Positions 45,141-57,000 of a DNA stretch of 64,000 bases are shown piece after piece. A program made the position numbers and the translations under genes. The DNA comes from Arthrobacter sp. H16F315 (GTDB lineage Bacteria; Actinomycetota; Actinomycetes; Actinomycetales; Micrococcaceae), in the NCBI RefSeq assembly GCF_024124825.1, contig NZ_JAMXSS010000002.1, positions 1,860,001-1,924,000 of the forward strand, given 5' to 3'. Numbering within the stretch: position 1 is the stretch's first letter; every line of letters begins with the position of its first letter. The notes below the pieces were generated by a model that was not told where the DNA came from, did no database searches, and worked only from the letters and a program-made list of their open reading frames with translations.

Positions 45141-46472
45141 ATGACTTCCAGCCACCCTCGCAACGAGGCACTCTTCGACCGCGCCCGCCAGCTGATGCCG
45201 GGCGGTGTTAACTCGCCAGTCCGTGCGTTCGGCTCCGTCGGCGGCACACCGCGGTTTATGGTCTCCGCCAAGGGCCCCTATCTGACAGATGCCGATGGCG
45301 CAGAATACGTGGACCTGGTTTGCTCCTGGGGCCCGGCACTGTTGGGTCATGCTCACCCGGAGGTCCTCGCCGCGGTGCATGCCGCCGTCGACCGGGGGCT
45401 GTCCTTTGGCGCCTCGACGCCGGATGAGGCCAACCTCGCGGCTATCGTGCAGGAACGTGTTCCTGCCGCCGAGCGGGTTCGGATGGTTTCCACCGGCACC
45501 GAGGCCACCATGACCGCCGTCCGGCTGGCCCGCGGCTTCACCGGCCGGAACCTCATCATCAAGTTCGCCGGCTGCTACCACGGACACCTCGACGGGCTCC
45601 TCGCTGCGGCCGGCTCGGGCCTGGCGACTCTCGCGCTGCCGGGTTCGGCCGGCGTCACGGCCGCCACCGCCGCCGAAACCCTCGTCCTGCCCTACAACGA
45701 CCTCGCCGCCGTCGAGGCCGCCTTCGCCCAGCACGGACCCAACATCGCCGCCGTCATCACGGAGGCGGCGCCAGCCAACATGGGCGTCGTCACCCCGGGT
45801 GAGGGGTTTAATGCCGGCCTGTCGCGCATCACCGGCGAGCACGGCGCCTTGCTGATCCTCGATGAAGTCCTGACTGGATTCCGGACCGGCTACTCGGGCT
45901 ACTGGGGCCTCACCGGCGGTGCCGCCGGCGCGGCCCAGCCCTGGACCCCGGACCTGCTGACGTTCGGCAAGGTCATCGGCGGCGGAATGCCGGCAGCGGC
46001 CCTCGCCGGCCGCGCAGAGGTCATGGACTACCTGGCGCCGTTGGGCCCCGTCTACCAGGCCGGCACGCTCTCCGGAAACCCGGTGGCCATGGCCGCCGGC
46101 GTCGCCACCCTCACCCACGCCAACGCCGGAGTCTACGCCTTTGTGGACGCCCGCTCGCTGGAGCTCTCCGCGGCACTGTCCTCGGCGCTGGGCGCGGCAG
46201 GGGTGGACCATTCGATCCAGCGGGCCGGGAACCTGTTCTCGGTGGCGTTTGGCACCTCGGCGCGCGGCGTGCACAACTACGACGACGCCCAGGGCCAGGA
46301 AGTGTTCCGCTACGCGCCGTTCTTCCACTCCATGCTCGACGCCGGGGTTTACCTCCCGCCGTCGGTCTTCGAGGCCTGGTTCCTCTCCGCCGCGCACGAC
46401 GACGCCGCGATGAACCGGATCTTCGATGCCCTGCCGGCCGCCGCCAAGGCAGCGGCGGCCGCGAAGGCGTAG
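45141..46472 (+). CDS. hemL: Glutamate-1-semialdehyde 2,1-aminomutase
   Basis: A PLP enzyme that converts glutamate-1-semialdehyde to 5-aminolevulinate, the second step after HemA. 443 residues from ATG 45141, with AGGAACC upstream. Motifs: [20 protein letters not shown] at the start, [27 protein letters not shown], and the PLP lysine in [17 protein letters not shown] bidirectional terminator follows, so it closes the heme operon. Confidence 0.95.
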   Translation: MTSSHPRNEALFDRARQLMPGGVNSPVRAFGSVGGTPRFMVSAKGPYLTDADGAEYVDLVCSWGPALLGHAHPEVLAAVHAAVDRGLSFGASTPDEANLAAIVQERVPAAERVRMVSTGTEATMTAVRLARGFTGRNLIIKFAGCYHGHLDGLLAAAGSGLATLALPGSAGVTAATAAETLVLPYNDLAAVEAAFAQHGPNIAAVITEAAPANMGVVTPGEGFNAGLSRITGEHGALLILDEVLTGFRTGYSGYWGLTGGAAGAAQPWTPDLLTFGKVIGGGMPAAALAGRAEVMDYLAPLGPVYQAGTLSGNPVAMAAGVATLTHANAGVYAFVDARSLELSAALSSALGAAGVDHSIQRAGNLFSVAFGTSARGVHNYDDAQGQEVFRYAPFFHSMLDAGVYLPPSVFEAWFLSAAHDDAAMNRIFDALPAAAKAAAAAKA

Positions 46473-46526
46473 CTCCGGCGGGCCCCACGGCCCGTACTGC
46501 CAGATCCGGTATCGAGCTTAAACAGC

Positions 46527-46558
46527 TGTGGGGCACCCGCCGCGGCGGGTGCCCCACA
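46527..46558. terminator. Hairpin terminator after hemL
   Basis: A 14-bp perfect stem (46527-46540 with 46545-46558, four-base loop CGCG). It lies 54 bases after the hemL stop and 23 bases before the convergent ABC ATPase stop. It can serve both strands, although the T-run is weak. Confidence 0.8.
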
Positions 46559-46581
46559 TGCTTAAGCGGCAGTCCCGCGTT

Positions 46582-47319
46582 TTAGAGGACGTCCGAAAGG
46601 AATCCCTGCAGGCGTTCCGTGCGCGGATCGGTGAAGATCTGTTCCGGCGGCCCGGACTCAACGACGACGCCGCCGTCCATAAACGTCACGGTGTCCGAGA
46701 CGTTCCGGGAGAAGCCCATCTCGTGAGTCACCACAACCATGGTCATACCCCCCTTGGCGAGGTCGGCCATCAGCGCCAGCACACCCTTGACAAGTTCCGG
46801 GTCGAGCGCGGACGTAGCCTCGTCGAAGAACATCACTTCGGGTTTCATGGCCAGAGCCCGCGCTATCGCCACCCGCTGCTGCTGACCCCCGGAGAGATTC
46901 GCGGGGCGGGCATCCGCCTTGTGCTTGAGCCCGACGAGGTCAAGCTGGGCAACTGCCTCCTCGCGGGCCTGCTCCTTGGACATGCCGCGGAGCTTGCGCA
47001 GTGCCAGCGAGACGTTTTCCACCACGGTCTTGTGCGGGAACAGATTGAATTGCTGGAAGACCATACCGATCCGCCGGCGCAGCTCATCGGGGTTGTCCTG
47101 AAGCACGGACTTCCCGTCGAGGAGGATGTCGCCCTGGTCGGGTTCGATCAGCCGGTTCATAACCCGCAGAAGCGTTGACTTACCTGAGCCGGACGGCCCG
47201 ATAACGGAAGCCGTTGTGCCCTTCCCAACGTCCAAGTCGATGCCGCGGAGGACGTGGTTGGCCCCGAACGACAGGTGGATGTTTTTCGCTGTCAGCGACC
47301 CTGAAGCAAACTCGCTCAT
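46582..47319 (-). CDS. Polar amino acid ABC transporter ATP-binding protein
   Basis: A 245-residue nucleotide-binding subunit of the GlnQ/ArtP family. Motifs: Walker [38 protein letters not shown], and Walker [13 protein letters not shown], where the usual DEPTSALD is changed to DEATSALD. That change is seen in other members. It is the last gene of the second importer and overlaps the permease by four bases. Substrate could be glutamine, arginine or histidine. Confidence 0.9.
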   Translation of the reverse strand: MSEFASGSLTAKNIHLSFGANHVLRGIDLDVGKGTTASVIGPSGSGKSTLLRVMNRLIEPDQGDILLDGKSVLQDNPDELRRRIGMVFQQFNLFPHKTVVENVSLALRKLRGMSKEQAREEAVAQLDLVGLKHKADARPANLSGGQQQRVAIARALAMKPEVMFFDEATSALDPELVKGVLALMADLAKGGMTMVVVTHEMGFSRNVSDTVTFMDGGVVVESGPPEQIFTDPRTERLQGFLSDVL

Positions 47320-48089
47320 GCCGGGGCCCCCTTTCCGACCTTAGCGGCCGCGTCATCGGGTTCCTTTTTTTCCGGCCGGCCCGAACGCAGGCGGCCATCA
47401 ATCCAGTTCACGAAGTGTGTCAATGGAACCGTCAGGGCCAGGTAGAAGACCGCCGCGGCAACATACGGGGACAGGTTCCCGCTGGTCGACGCCGCATCCT
47501 TGCCGATCTGGAAGATCTCCCGTTCCGAGGCCAGCAGGCCCAAGAGGAAAACCAGCGAGGACTCCTTGATCAGGGCGATGAACTGGTTAACCAGTGCGGG
47601 CAGAACCCGCCGGATGCCCTGGGGCACAACCACCAGCCGCATCGAAGGGCCATAGCCGAATCCCAGGGCGCGGGTGGCTTCGAGCTGTCCCTTGTCCACG
47701 CTCTGGATGCCGGAGCGGAAGATCTCACCGATGTACGCTGCCGACATCAGCGACAGTGCCGCCACCGCCATCGGGTACGGGCTCGTCGATCCGGTCAGTT
47801 GCCGAATGATCGGACCGAAGCCGAAACCGATCACGAGGATCGTCAGCACCGGCGGCAGCCCACGCAGGATGTCGGTGTAGACACGCGCGATCCAGCGCAC
47901 CGCAGCGTTCCTGGAGATACCCATCAGGGCAAGCACCATCCCGAGCAGCGTTCCGATGATGCCTGAAGTGATGGCCAGGACGATCGTATTCGGCAAGCCG
48001 ACCGCGAACATCATGGGGATGACTTCGCCCATCGCCTTCCAGTCGAGGAAGGTGTCGCCAAGTTGTTTGAGGATATCCAGGAGGTTCAT
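47316..48089 (-). CDS. Polar amino acid ABC transporter permease
   Basis: A 257-residue single permease, five to six membrane segments. The ATPase docking loop is [20 protein letters not shown], with [20 protein letters not shown] following, typical of the HisM family. Only one permease is encoded in this operon, so it would homodimerise, unlike the GluC/GluD pair. It lies 12 bases after the binding-protein gene. Confidence 0.9.
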   Translation of the reverse strand: MNLLDILKQLGDTFLDWKAMGEVIPMMFAVGLPNTIVLAITSGIIGTLLGMVLALMGISRNAAVRWIARVYTDILRGLPPVLTILVIGFGFGPIIRQLTGSTSPYPMAVAALSLMSAAYIGEIFRSGIQSVDKGQLEATRALGFGYGPSMRLVVVPQGIRRVLPALVNQFIALIKESSLVFLLGLLASEREIFQIGKDAASTSGNLSPYVAAAVFYLALTVPLTHFVNWIDGRLRSGRPEKKEPDDAAAKVGKGAPA

Positions 48090-48101
48090 AGACGGCCCGG
48101 G

Positions 48102-49055
48102 CTACTTTGCCGGAATCTGGACGGCCTTGCTGCCCGGCTTCCAGCCCTGCGGGGTCTGCTCCGCCACGGTGGGACGGTCCGTGTACCACTCGGACGTCAG
48201 CTTGGTCCACGTGCCGTCGGCGATCACTGCATCCAGGCCGGCGTTCAGCGCCTCGATAAGGGCCTTATTGTCCTTGTTTACGGCGTAGGCGGTGAAGTTC
48301 TGGGTATTTACGACCTTCTCGGCGATTTTGGTCTTGTCGCCTTCCTTGACCTGGCCTGTTGCCTGCTGGGACGGGGCCACCCACGCGTCCACCTGGCCGT
48401 TCTTCACGCTGGCGTAGACCGTGTTGTAGTCAGGGAAGCGGACAGGCTCAAGTTTAAGCGTGTTGGTGACGTAGTCATCCTGCACGGTGCCCTGGACGAC
48501 GCCGACGCGTACGCCGGCCTTGAGGTCATCGAAGGACTTGATCTGGGCGTTGTCCTTTGTCACGACAGCCATGTAGCCGAAGTCGTAGCCATTGGTGAAG
48601 CCAACCGTTTCGCGGCGCTTGTCGGTCGTGGAAATCGAGGATGATCCGGCGTCGAACTGTTTGTTGTTGACTTGTGAGAGCAACGCGGAGAAGTCGGTTG
48701 AAGCGAATTCGACCTTGAGGCCCAGCTTGTCGCCGATCGCACGCATCAGCTCGTTGTCGTAGCCGGTGAACTTACCGGAGGGATCGATGAAGATGTTCGG
48801 CGGCGCATCCGAGAGGGTGCCGACCCGCAAGGTGCCCTCGGTGATCAAGCCGAGTTTCGTCTTGTCGATCGTGTCCAGGGGAGTGACGTCAGCGGTCGTG
48901 TACTTGTCCAGCGAAGTCTGGTCGCTGCCGGCGAGTGCGTCAGTGGGTGAGCCGGACGGTTGCGCTGACCCGCCGCCGCAGGCCGCCAGGGACACAGCCA
49001 CAGCGATCGCCACAGGAACAGTAGTCAGCCACTTCATGGCTTTGGTTTTCATCAT
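48102..49055 (-). CDS. Amino acid-binding lipoprotein of the second ABC importer
   Basis: A 317-residue family 3 solute-binding protein. The N-terminus is a lipoprotein signal with cysteine in SLAACGGG (near residue 25). The ligand domain begins ITEGTLRVGTLSDAPPNIFI and has FTGYDNELMRAIGDKLGLKV. ATG 49055 (two ATGs in a row, 49055 and 49052) is preferred to the open frame back to 49145, which has no signal-like character. It should capture a polar amino acid outside the cell; the ligand cannot be read from sequence. Confidence 0.9.
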   Translation of the reverse strand: MMKTKAMKWLTTVPVAIAVAVSLAACGGGSAQPSGSPTDALAGSDQTSLDKYTTADVTPLDTIDKTKLGLITEGTLRVGTLSDAPPNIFIDPSGKFTGYDNELMRAIGDKLGLKVEFASTDFSALLSQVNNKQFDAGSSSISTTDKRRETVGFTNGYDFGYMAVVTKDNAQIKSFDDLKAGVRVGVVQGTVQDDYVTNTLKLEPVRFPDYNTVYASVKNGQVDAWVAPSQQATGQVKEGDKTKIAEKVVNTQNFTAYAVNKDNKALIEALNAGLDAVIADGTWTKLTSEWYTDRPTVAEQTPQGWKPGSKAVQIPAK

Positions 49056-49419
49056 GCAATCGCTTTCGTCAGGAGTGTGTGGTCCGCGGGGGCAACGTCG
49101 CGCCCGGGCGCAGGGCGCGGACGGCCCGGGGACAGCAAGCCGCAAAATATAAGTGTGACACCTGACCCGAAGACGAATTCAAAGCGAATTTCTGCTCTCG
49201 ATCTCCCTTGGATGCCGAATTAAGTTCATGCGCCTTAGTAGTGGCACGTTATCTGAGCCGTCCGGGCCGGGTGCGACGGAACGAATGACGTGCAGGCCTG
49301 GTCCAGCCCGGCGCCGCAGGGGCTGTGATTTCCGTCGCACTTGGCCGGTTTTCGGGGCGTTGAGGGCTATAGCGTGCAGCCATGCCCGTCAGTGTTTCGG
49401 CGCGTGACGTGCTTTTGTC
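49056..49419. other. Intergenic region upstream of the second ABC importer
   Basis: About 364 bases with no convincing gene. The left part near 49144-49250 is AT-rich for this genome and should hold the importer promoter. On the minus strand TATATT (49146-49151) is a possible -10 box, but no matching -35 is certain. Nothing clear in the right part, which contains the exonuclease stop at its edge. Confidence 0.4.
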
Positions 49420-50130
49420 CTAGAAATCCCCGCGGCTGGCATCTTCCGGCGGCAGCACCGGCCAGTCGCCCTCGATCACGGCGGCGGGTTTGGTTTTGCG
49501 CAGGTAGGTCTGGAAATCCGACGCCTGGGCCGAGGCCCACTCGATCTGGAGCTGGTGCAGGTGGCTGGCCGGCATCCGGAGCTTCGGGAACTTCCCTGCC
49601 ATGGCGTCGAGCATACGGAGGGTGGCGAGGGCGTCGGCCGCTGAGGTGTGGGCATTGTCCAGGTTCACCCCGTACTCCTCGCAAAGGGCTGTCAGCGTGC
49701 GCTTGCCTTTGCGGTACCGGTCGACCTGCTTGTTCATGATGTACGGATCCAGGACGGGAAAACGGCTCAACTGCGGGACACCGTAGCGGGCCGATTCGGC
49801 GGCGAGCACGGTGAAGTCGTAGCTGGCGTTGAAGGCGATGACCGGCACTCCCCGGTCGAAGAGCTCCTGAAGCGCTGCGGCAACCTCCCGCGTCACTTCG
49901 GCGGCAGGGCGGCCCTCGCTGCGGGCCCGTTCTGTCGTGACGCCATGGATGTCACTGGCCTCGGTCGGGATCTCGACCCCCGGATCGGCGAGCCACTCGT
50001 GCTCTTTGATGATCCCGCCGTCGTTGTCCACCACAGTGATGGATGCCGTGACGATCCGTGCGGAGCGGGAGTTCCGACCTGTTGTTTCGAGGTCGAAGGC
50101 CGCGCGGGGGAGGGTGTTCCAAGTGCTCAT
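49420..50130 (-). CDS. DEDDh 3'-5' exonuclease (DnaQ-like)
   Basis: A 236-residue exonuclease. DEDDh motifs: AFDLETTG (first Asp and Glu), AFNASYDFTVL (second Asp) and NAHTSAADALAT with His and the last Asp. It resembles the proofreading epsilon fold but stands alone, as in the actinobacterial DnaQ-like group. Its role could be DNA or RNA trimming in repair. It is divergent from the alkyltransferase-like gene by about 148 bases. Confidence 0.88.
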   Translation of the reverse strand: MSTWNTLPRAAFDLETTGRNSRSARIVTASITVVDNDGGIIKEHEWLADPGVEIPTEASDIHGVTTERARSEGRPAAEVTREVAAALQELFDRGVPVIAFNASYDFTVLAAESARYGVPQLSRFPVLDPYIMNKQVDRYRKGKRTLTALCEEYGVNLDNAHTSAADALATLRMLDAMAGKFPKLRMPASHLHQLQIEWASAQASDFQTYLRKTKPAAVIEGDWPVLPPEDASRGDF

Positions 50131-50278
50131 GCATCAACGCTACCTGCTGCCACCGACAGGAACGCGCCACCGTTTGTGCCCGGCACGGCGTCGGCGGTGC
50201 CCACCGCAGCCGTCCGGCCGGCGGGGCGGGTTGGGGTGGGGAGGACTGTCCGGACTCCCGCGCCGCTAGGCTGGAGTG

Positions 50279-50695
50279 ATGAAAGCGGAGTATGTGGAGG
50301 CGGTGCTGGACGTGGTGGCGCTGATCCCCGCAGGCGCCGCAGTGGCCTACGGCGACATCGCGGAACTCCTCGGTTCCGGCGGCCCCCGCCAGATTGGCGC
50401 CGTGATGAGCCACCACGGCATTGCGGTGCCCTGGTGGCGGGTCCTGAAGGCCAGCGGCGAGGCGCCTCCCGGACACGAACGTGAGGCCCTTGCCCGGTAC
50501 CTCCGGGAAGGCACCCCGTTGCTGGGAGAGTACAAAAAGTACCTGCACTCCGGTGAGGGGCGCTTCCGGGTGGACCTGACGGCTGCCCGCTGGGCGCCGA
50601 CGGGCAGTGATTTCGACGCCATCGACGCCGCCGCAGAGCGGCTGGAACGGTCCTTGCGCAAACTGTCGGTCCCTGATGATGAAATGACTGTGTGA
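50279..50695 (+). CDS. Alkyltransferase-like protein (ATL)
   Basis: A 138-residue member of the MGMT/Ogt fold. The active-site PCHRV of true methyltransferases is replaced by PWWRVL (VPWWRVLKASGE), so the alkyl-accepting cysteine is absent. Such ATL proteins bind O6-alkylguanine and hand it to nucleotide excision repair. ATG 50279 is preferred to the GTG just before it. The stop overlaps the adnA GTG by four bases, so damage sensing and the AdnAB nuclease are translationally coupled. M. tuberculosis has the same neighbours (Rv3204 near Rv3202c). Confidence 0.9.
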   Translation: MKAEYVEAVLDVVALIPAGAAVAYGDIAELLGSGGPRQIGAVMSHHGIAVPWWRVLKASGEAPPGHEREALARYLREGTPLLGEYKKYLHSGEGRFRVDLTAARWAPTGSDFDAIDAAAERLERSLRKLSVPDDEMTV

Positions 50696-53600
50696 GCAAC
50701 ACCAGCAAGAACGCAGAGTCCCGCCCGCCCGTCACACGGCCCCTAACACCTCCACCGACTTCCGTGGCTCAGGCACCAGGCAGGTCCGAAGCTGGGACGC
50801 GCCAAGCTGCCAGGCCGGGCGGCTCCGGTTCCGCGCTCCGACTGCTGCCGCCAAAAAAACTGCACAACGCTGTGCCCGTGTTGTCGGCAGACCAGCTCGC
50901 CGCCGTCGACGTCCCACACGGCTCCGGCCCCGTTCTGATCCCGGGAGCGCCGGGAACCGGCAAGTCCACTGTGCTTGTTGAGGCCGCCGTCCGGCGGGCC
51001 CGGCGCGATGGACTCGATCCGGAACGGATGCTCATCCTCGCCCCCGGACGCCTTGCCGCCGATTCGCTCAGGGACCGGTTTACGGCCCGGCTGGACCGCA
51101 GTTTAAGTACGACGCCGGCACGCACCTGGGCGTCATACGCCTTCGATCTGATCCGGCGCGCCAAAGCGGAAGGGATCCTGCCGCTGCCGCGCCCGCCGAA
51201 ACTCCTCTCCGGCCCGGAACAGGACCTGATCATCAAGGAACTGCTGGAGGGCCACGCGGAGCCCGGACTTGAGCTGCCCTGGCCCGAGGACCTGGCGGCC
51301 GCACTGCTGACGCGGGGCTTCCGCCAGGAAGTCCGCCAGCTCTTTGACCGGATCATCGAATCCGGCCGGACGGCCGAGGACCTTGTGGTCCTGGCGCGAC
51401 GTTGCCACCGGCCGGACTGGGTTGCCGCAGCCGGACTTTATGCAGAGTACCGCGACGTCCTGGACCTGCGGATGCCGGAGTCCTTCGACCCGGCCGGCAT
51501 CATCACCGCGGCCCGGCAGATCTTCCAGGACGAGCCGGACTTTCTGGCCGCTGAACGCGACCGGCTCCAGCTGATCCTGGTGGACGACATGCAGGAAGCC
51601 AACCCGGCCGTATTCGAGCTGCTCGCGGACATCGCCGCCGGCAAGGAAGCGCTCATTACCGCATCGCCGGACACCGTAGTCCAGGGTTTTCGAGGCGCCC
51701 GCCCGGACCTTGTCGCGGAGCTCCCCTGGTTGCTCGCCCCCGTCGACGGTGTTGTGATCGAACGGCCGCTCCGGACCGCGCACCGCCATAGCCCGGCGGT
51801 TGCTGAGGCCTGGCTTTCGGTTGCCGGACGGATCTCCAGCAGGGCCGGCGGGCAGTCCGCTCGCCAGCTCGAGCAGCCGCCCGCGCCGGATCCGGACCCG
51901 GGAACCGCCGCCGGAGCCGTTGAAGCGCACCTGCTTCCGTCGCCGGTGCACGAACTGCGCTACGTGGCACAACGGATCCTGGAAGCCCAGCTCACCGACG
52001 GCCGCGACCTCGGCGACATCGCCGTGGTAGTGCGCAACGGCGGCCAGCTCAGCCAGCTGCAGCGCTACCTCGCGGGTCAGGGCATCCCGGTCCGGATCCC
52101 GGTGGCGGAATCCGCTGTCCGCGACGAGGTCGCCGTCCGGCCCCTGCTCGATGCCTATGCCGTTGTGTTGGACCCTGCCGTACTCAGCCCCGAAGCGGCA
52201 GTGGCGCTGCTGACCTCGCGGATCGGCGGGTCCACCGCGATTGAGCTGCGGCGCCTCCGCCAGTCCCTGCGCCGGGAGGAGCTCCTGGGCGGCGGCGGCC
52301 GCACCAGCGATGTGCTCCTCGTCGAGGCCCTGCTGGAACCGGGCGCGCTCGGGACCCTCGGCATTGAGGGCACCTCTGCACGACGGATTGCACGGATGAT
52401 CCAGGCTGGCCGGGTTGCCGCCCAGGCTCCGGGCGGCAACGCCGAAACGGTGCTCTGGGCACTCTGGAACTCCACCGGTCTTGCCGCGCGTTGGACCGAG
52501 GCGGCGCTGGCCGGCGGATCGGCGGGTGCCCGTGCGGACCGGGACCTCGATGCCATGATGGCCCTTTTCCACACGGCGGAGCGCTTTGTGGACCAGCTGC
52601 CCGGGTCCGGACCCGAGCAGTTCCTCGAGTACCTGCTCAGCCAGGAACTCCCGATGGACACCCTCGCGGCACGGGCCCAGCTGGAGGACGCCGTTGAACT
52701 TATGACCCCGGCCAGCGCTGCCGGCCGGGAATGGCCCGTCGTCATCGTCCCCGGCCTGCAGGAAGGCGTATGGCCAAACACCAGGCTCCGCGGCGAACTG
52801 CTCGGCAGCACACTGTTCGCGGACGCCGTCGAGCACGGCGTGGAATACGCCCTGCAACTGGATCCCCTCAGCAGGCTGCGCGAAATCCGCTACGACGAGC
52901 TGCGCAGCTTCTCCACTGCTGTGTCGCGGGCCAAGGAGCAGCTGATCTGCACGGCCGTGTCTTCCGAGGATGAACAGCCGTCGTCGTTCCTGGACTACGT
53001 GGCGCCGCTCCGCCCCGGCCAGGACCGGCGCGCTTTCACCCAGGTGGAGCGCCCACTCACCCTGCGCGCCCTCGTCGCCGAGCTGCGCCAGTACGCCCAG
53101 CTCGACGCCGGAACTCCGGAAGCACTGGAAGCCTCCGACGTCCTTGGTACCTTGGCCGCGGCTGAGCCCGCCGTACCCGGCGCGCATCCCGCGAGCTGGT
53201 GGGGGCTGGCCCCGCTGTCCACGGACGATCCCGTTGTTCCCCGGGCGGCACGGTCTACGTCTCGCCTTCGAAGGTGGAGACGGTGCAGAAGTCGCCGCTG
53301 GACTGGTTCGTCCAGGCTGCCGGTGGCGAAGCCGCCACCGACTTTGCCCGCAGCCTGGGCACCCTGGTCCACGCCATCGCGCAGGACCTGCCCGATGCTT
53401 CGGGCGGTGAATACGTGGCTGAGCTCATCCGCCGCTGGCCGGCGTTGGGGATGAAGGACAACTGGGAAGGCAAACTGGACTTCCAGCGCGCCGAAACGAT
53501 GGTTCGTAAACTTGCCCAGTACGTGCTGGTGATGCGCAGCGAGGGACGGTCCCTGGTCGGCGTCGAGCTGGACTTCGAAGTCAAGCTCCCGGACCTTGGG

Positions 53601-54095
53601 GCCGGGGACGGAACGGCCGGCGCTGACCCGGGCGGTGACGGGGGCCCTTGGCCTGCCCGCCCGGCCGTGCTGCGCGGCCAGGTCGACCGGCTGGAGATCG
53701 ACGCCGAGGGCAGGCTCGTTGTGGTGGACCTCAAGACCGGCAAACGGCAGCCGGGCAAAGCCGAGCTGGCGCGGCATCCGCAGCTGGGAGCGTACCAGGC
53801 TGCGGTGCTGGCCGGAGGTTTCGCCGGTTCCGACGACGGCCCGCCCCCGCTGCCCGGCGGTGCCGTCCTGGCCCAGCTGGGTACCGGCACCAAAAGCCCT
53901 GGCATCCAGTCCCAGGCAGCGCTGGACCCCGCGGAAAACTGGGCCCTGGACATGGTCGGCGACGCTGCCCGGGTGATGTCCGGGAGCGCCTTCGAGGCCC
54001 GCCATGATCCGTCCAAAAGTGGCCACGGTGGCCACGGCTGCCGCCTTCCCGAAGTCTGCCCGCTGTGCCTGCGGGGAAAGCAGGTTACCGAATGA
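50692..54095 (+). CDS. adnA: AdnA-like UvrD/Rep helicase with PD-(D/E)xK nuclease, with a -1 frameshift
   Basis: A large helicase-nuclease of about 1134 residues after correction. With AdnB it resects double-strand breaks in actinobacteria. The N-terminal motor has Walker A GAPGTGKST (near residue 85) and a Walker B-like LILVDDMQEAN. The C-terminal nuclease has VLRGQVDRLEI and VVDLKTGKRQ, the PD-(D/E)xK core, plus a final CPLCLRG. The frame breaks at GTTCCCCGGGC (53239-53242). One more C restores VVPPGGTVYVSPSKVETVQK. The GTG start overlaps the ATL stop. The stop overlaps adnB. Confidence 0.88.
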
Positions 54096-57000
54096 GCACC
54101 GAAACTGCCCGTCCCGCCGTTCCACCGGCAGCACTTCCAGTCCCCAGGTTCACCCCGGCGGAGCTCTCGGCCCTGCTGGGGAGACCAACAGCCCTACAGC
54201 CGAACAGTCGCAGATCATTTCCTCACCCCTGTCACCGCGGCTCGTTATTGCCGGCGCCGGTTCGGGCAAGACCGCCACGATGGCAGACCGCGTGGTCTGG
54301 CTTGTCGCCAACGGCTGGGTCCGTCCGGAGGAAGTCCTCGGCGTAACGTTTACGCGGAAGGCGGCCGGCGAACTGGCCAGCCGGATCCGCGCCAAGCTGG
54401 CGGCGCTGCAGCGTATCGCCGCGTCCGACACGCAGAATCAGGTGTTCCCCGCCGGGCTGCTCAGTACCGATGCACTTGAACCCAAGGTCTCCACCTACCA
54501 CTCCTACGCCAGCGGCATTGTGTCGGACTACGGGCTGCGGCTCGGCGTCGAACGCGACGTTGTGCTCCTCGGCGGCGCCCAGGCCTTCCAGCTCGCCAGC
54601 GAAGTCGTGGAAGCCTACGACGGCGACTACGAACACTTCCGATCCGCAAAATCCACCCTGGTCAAGGCAGTCATCCAACTCGCGGGCGAGTGCGCTGAGC
54701 ATCTCCAGGAACCCGCCGGCGTCCGCCGCTGGCTGCTGGAGCGGGTGGCCGAGTTTGAGCAGCTGCCCTACCTCGCAACCGCCACAAAGAATCCCAGCCA
54801 GGCCGTCGCCGAGCTCAGCGGACTGCTGCGCACCCGGGCCAGCGTCGCGGACATGGTGGGGCGCTATACGGACGCCAAGCGTGCCCGTGGTGCCCTCGAC
54901 TTCGGGGACCTCGTGGCCCTCGCTGCCCGTGTGGCCAACGAGATTCCGCTCGCCGCGGAAACCGAACGCCAGCGCTATAAGGTGGTGCTGCTCGACGAAT
55001 TCCAGGACACCTCACACGCCCAGCTTGTCCTTTTCTCCCGATTGTTCAGCGACGGCCATGCGGTCACCGCGGTGGGCGATCCCAACCAGTCGATCTACGG
55101 TTTCCGCGGAGCCTCCGCCGGCCAGCTCTTTCATTTCGTCCGCGAATTCCCGGCACGGCTTGGAGCCGGCGAGGGACCAGCCGGCGTCGGTACCGGTGTC
55201 GAGGCGGCAGACAGCACCGCGGGCTTTGCCCTCGCGCCGACGTCCTACCTCACCACGGCATGGCGCAACGGCCGGACCATCCTCTCGGCCGCCAACGTCA
55301 TTTCCGCGCCGCTCAGCGCCGCCGCGGCCCGGACCGGCCCGGCCGGTGAACGGGACAAGGCCGGGGGCGTCGAGGTACCGCCGCTGCAGCCCAGCCCCGC
55401 CGCGGTCCAGGGCCGCGTGGTGATGGGCCGGTTTGGCACCGATGAGGATGAGGCCGCGGCGATCGCGGGCGACGTGTTGAAATTCAGGGTGACAGACTTC
55501 AGCGGGACGGCAGGGGAGCCTGAACCGCCCGCCATGGCGGTTCTTTGCCGCCGGCGCGCCCAGATGGAATGCATTCGCCGCGAATTCGAAGTGCGCGGGA
55601 TCCCCTATGAAATCGTCGGGCTCGGCGGTCTGCTGGACACCCCCGAAATTGTGGACTTGGTTGCGACCCTCCGGGTACTGGCCGACCCCGGACGGTCCGA
55701 TTCGCTGATGCGCCTGCTGGCCGGGGCACGCTGGCGGATCGGGCCCGCGGACCTGATGGCCCTGCGCGACTGGTCCAGCTTCCTGGCCCGGCGCCGCGGC
55801 CGCCCCGGCGCCGCTGACGACGACGGTACCGTTGACGACGGCGCGGAGGCGGTGGTGATCGAGGGCGACCTCACGGACGCCGCGAGCCTTGTTGAGGCAC
55901 TCGACTGGCTCCCGCGTGCGGGCTGGACCTCCGTGCACGGCCGCCAGCTCGGTGCCGAGGCGCTGGAGCGTCTCCTCCGGCTTTCGGCGGAGCTCCGGCA
56001 GTTGCGCGGCTATATGGGTGACGACCTGACCACCCTGCTCGGTGAGGTGGAGCGGGCGATGCTCCTGGACATCGAGGTCGCCGCACGGCCGGGGATCAGC
56101 ATTCACCAGGCCCGCCGCAACCTGGACGCCTTCCAGGACGCTGCTGCCGGCTTCCTGCACACGTCCCAGCGGGTGGATGTGCTGGCGTTCCTGGCCTGGT
56201 TGGAGGCCGCGGCCGCCGAAGAGAATGGCCTGGATGCCGCGGCGCCCGAAGTGAACCATGAAGCCGTGCAGCTGCTGACAGTACACGCTTCCAAAGGCCT
56301 GGAATGGGATGTGGTATTTGTGCCCGGGCTCAATGCCGGGGCCTTCCCGAGCAGCCGGGACTCGCGCTGGAGCAGCGGCAGCGCCGCACTGCCCTGGCCG
56401 CTGCGCGGGGACCGCTCGGACCTTCCGCAATGGGACCTCGACCACCCTGACCAAAAAGGCTGGCTCGACGCCGAAAAGGACTTCAAGTCCGCCGTGCAGG
56501 TTCACGGCGAGGCCGAGGAACGTCGGCTCGCGTATGTGGCCTACACACGCGCCAAACATGTGCTCTGGGTTTCCAGCGCCGCCTGGGTCGGCTCGCGGGC
56601 CGGGATGGCGGACATGTCGCCGTTCCTGGCCGAACTTGAGGTGCTCGCCGCCGGTGGCGCCGCCGTGATCCACCCGTTGTCCGTCAGCGAGGAGTCATTG
56701 CCGCAGGAGAGTCCGTTGACCTCGGAACTGGAGGTCGCGGGGTGGCCGTATGATCCGCTGGAGGGGCCCGTTGATCCTCGCAGCGGCGCCCGGCTGCGCC
56801 TCATTCCCGGCCGGCGGACGGCCATGGAGTCCGCTGCCGGGCGGGTGTTGGGATCCATGGGTCCGAAAGTGCCGCCGGATGCCGGGCCGGATGCCGACGC
56901 CGGTGTCGCCGGAGCAGACACACGCCGGCAGCTGCGTGGCCCCGCGGCCGGGTGGGCGGACGAGGCAGCGACCCTGCTGGAGCGCCGTTCCCGTCGGAGC

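Noticed and set aside
51133-53187. 684-codon open frame on the minus strand
   Set aside because: Antisense to adnA, with typical mirrored composition and no domain; adnA has clear helicase motifs.
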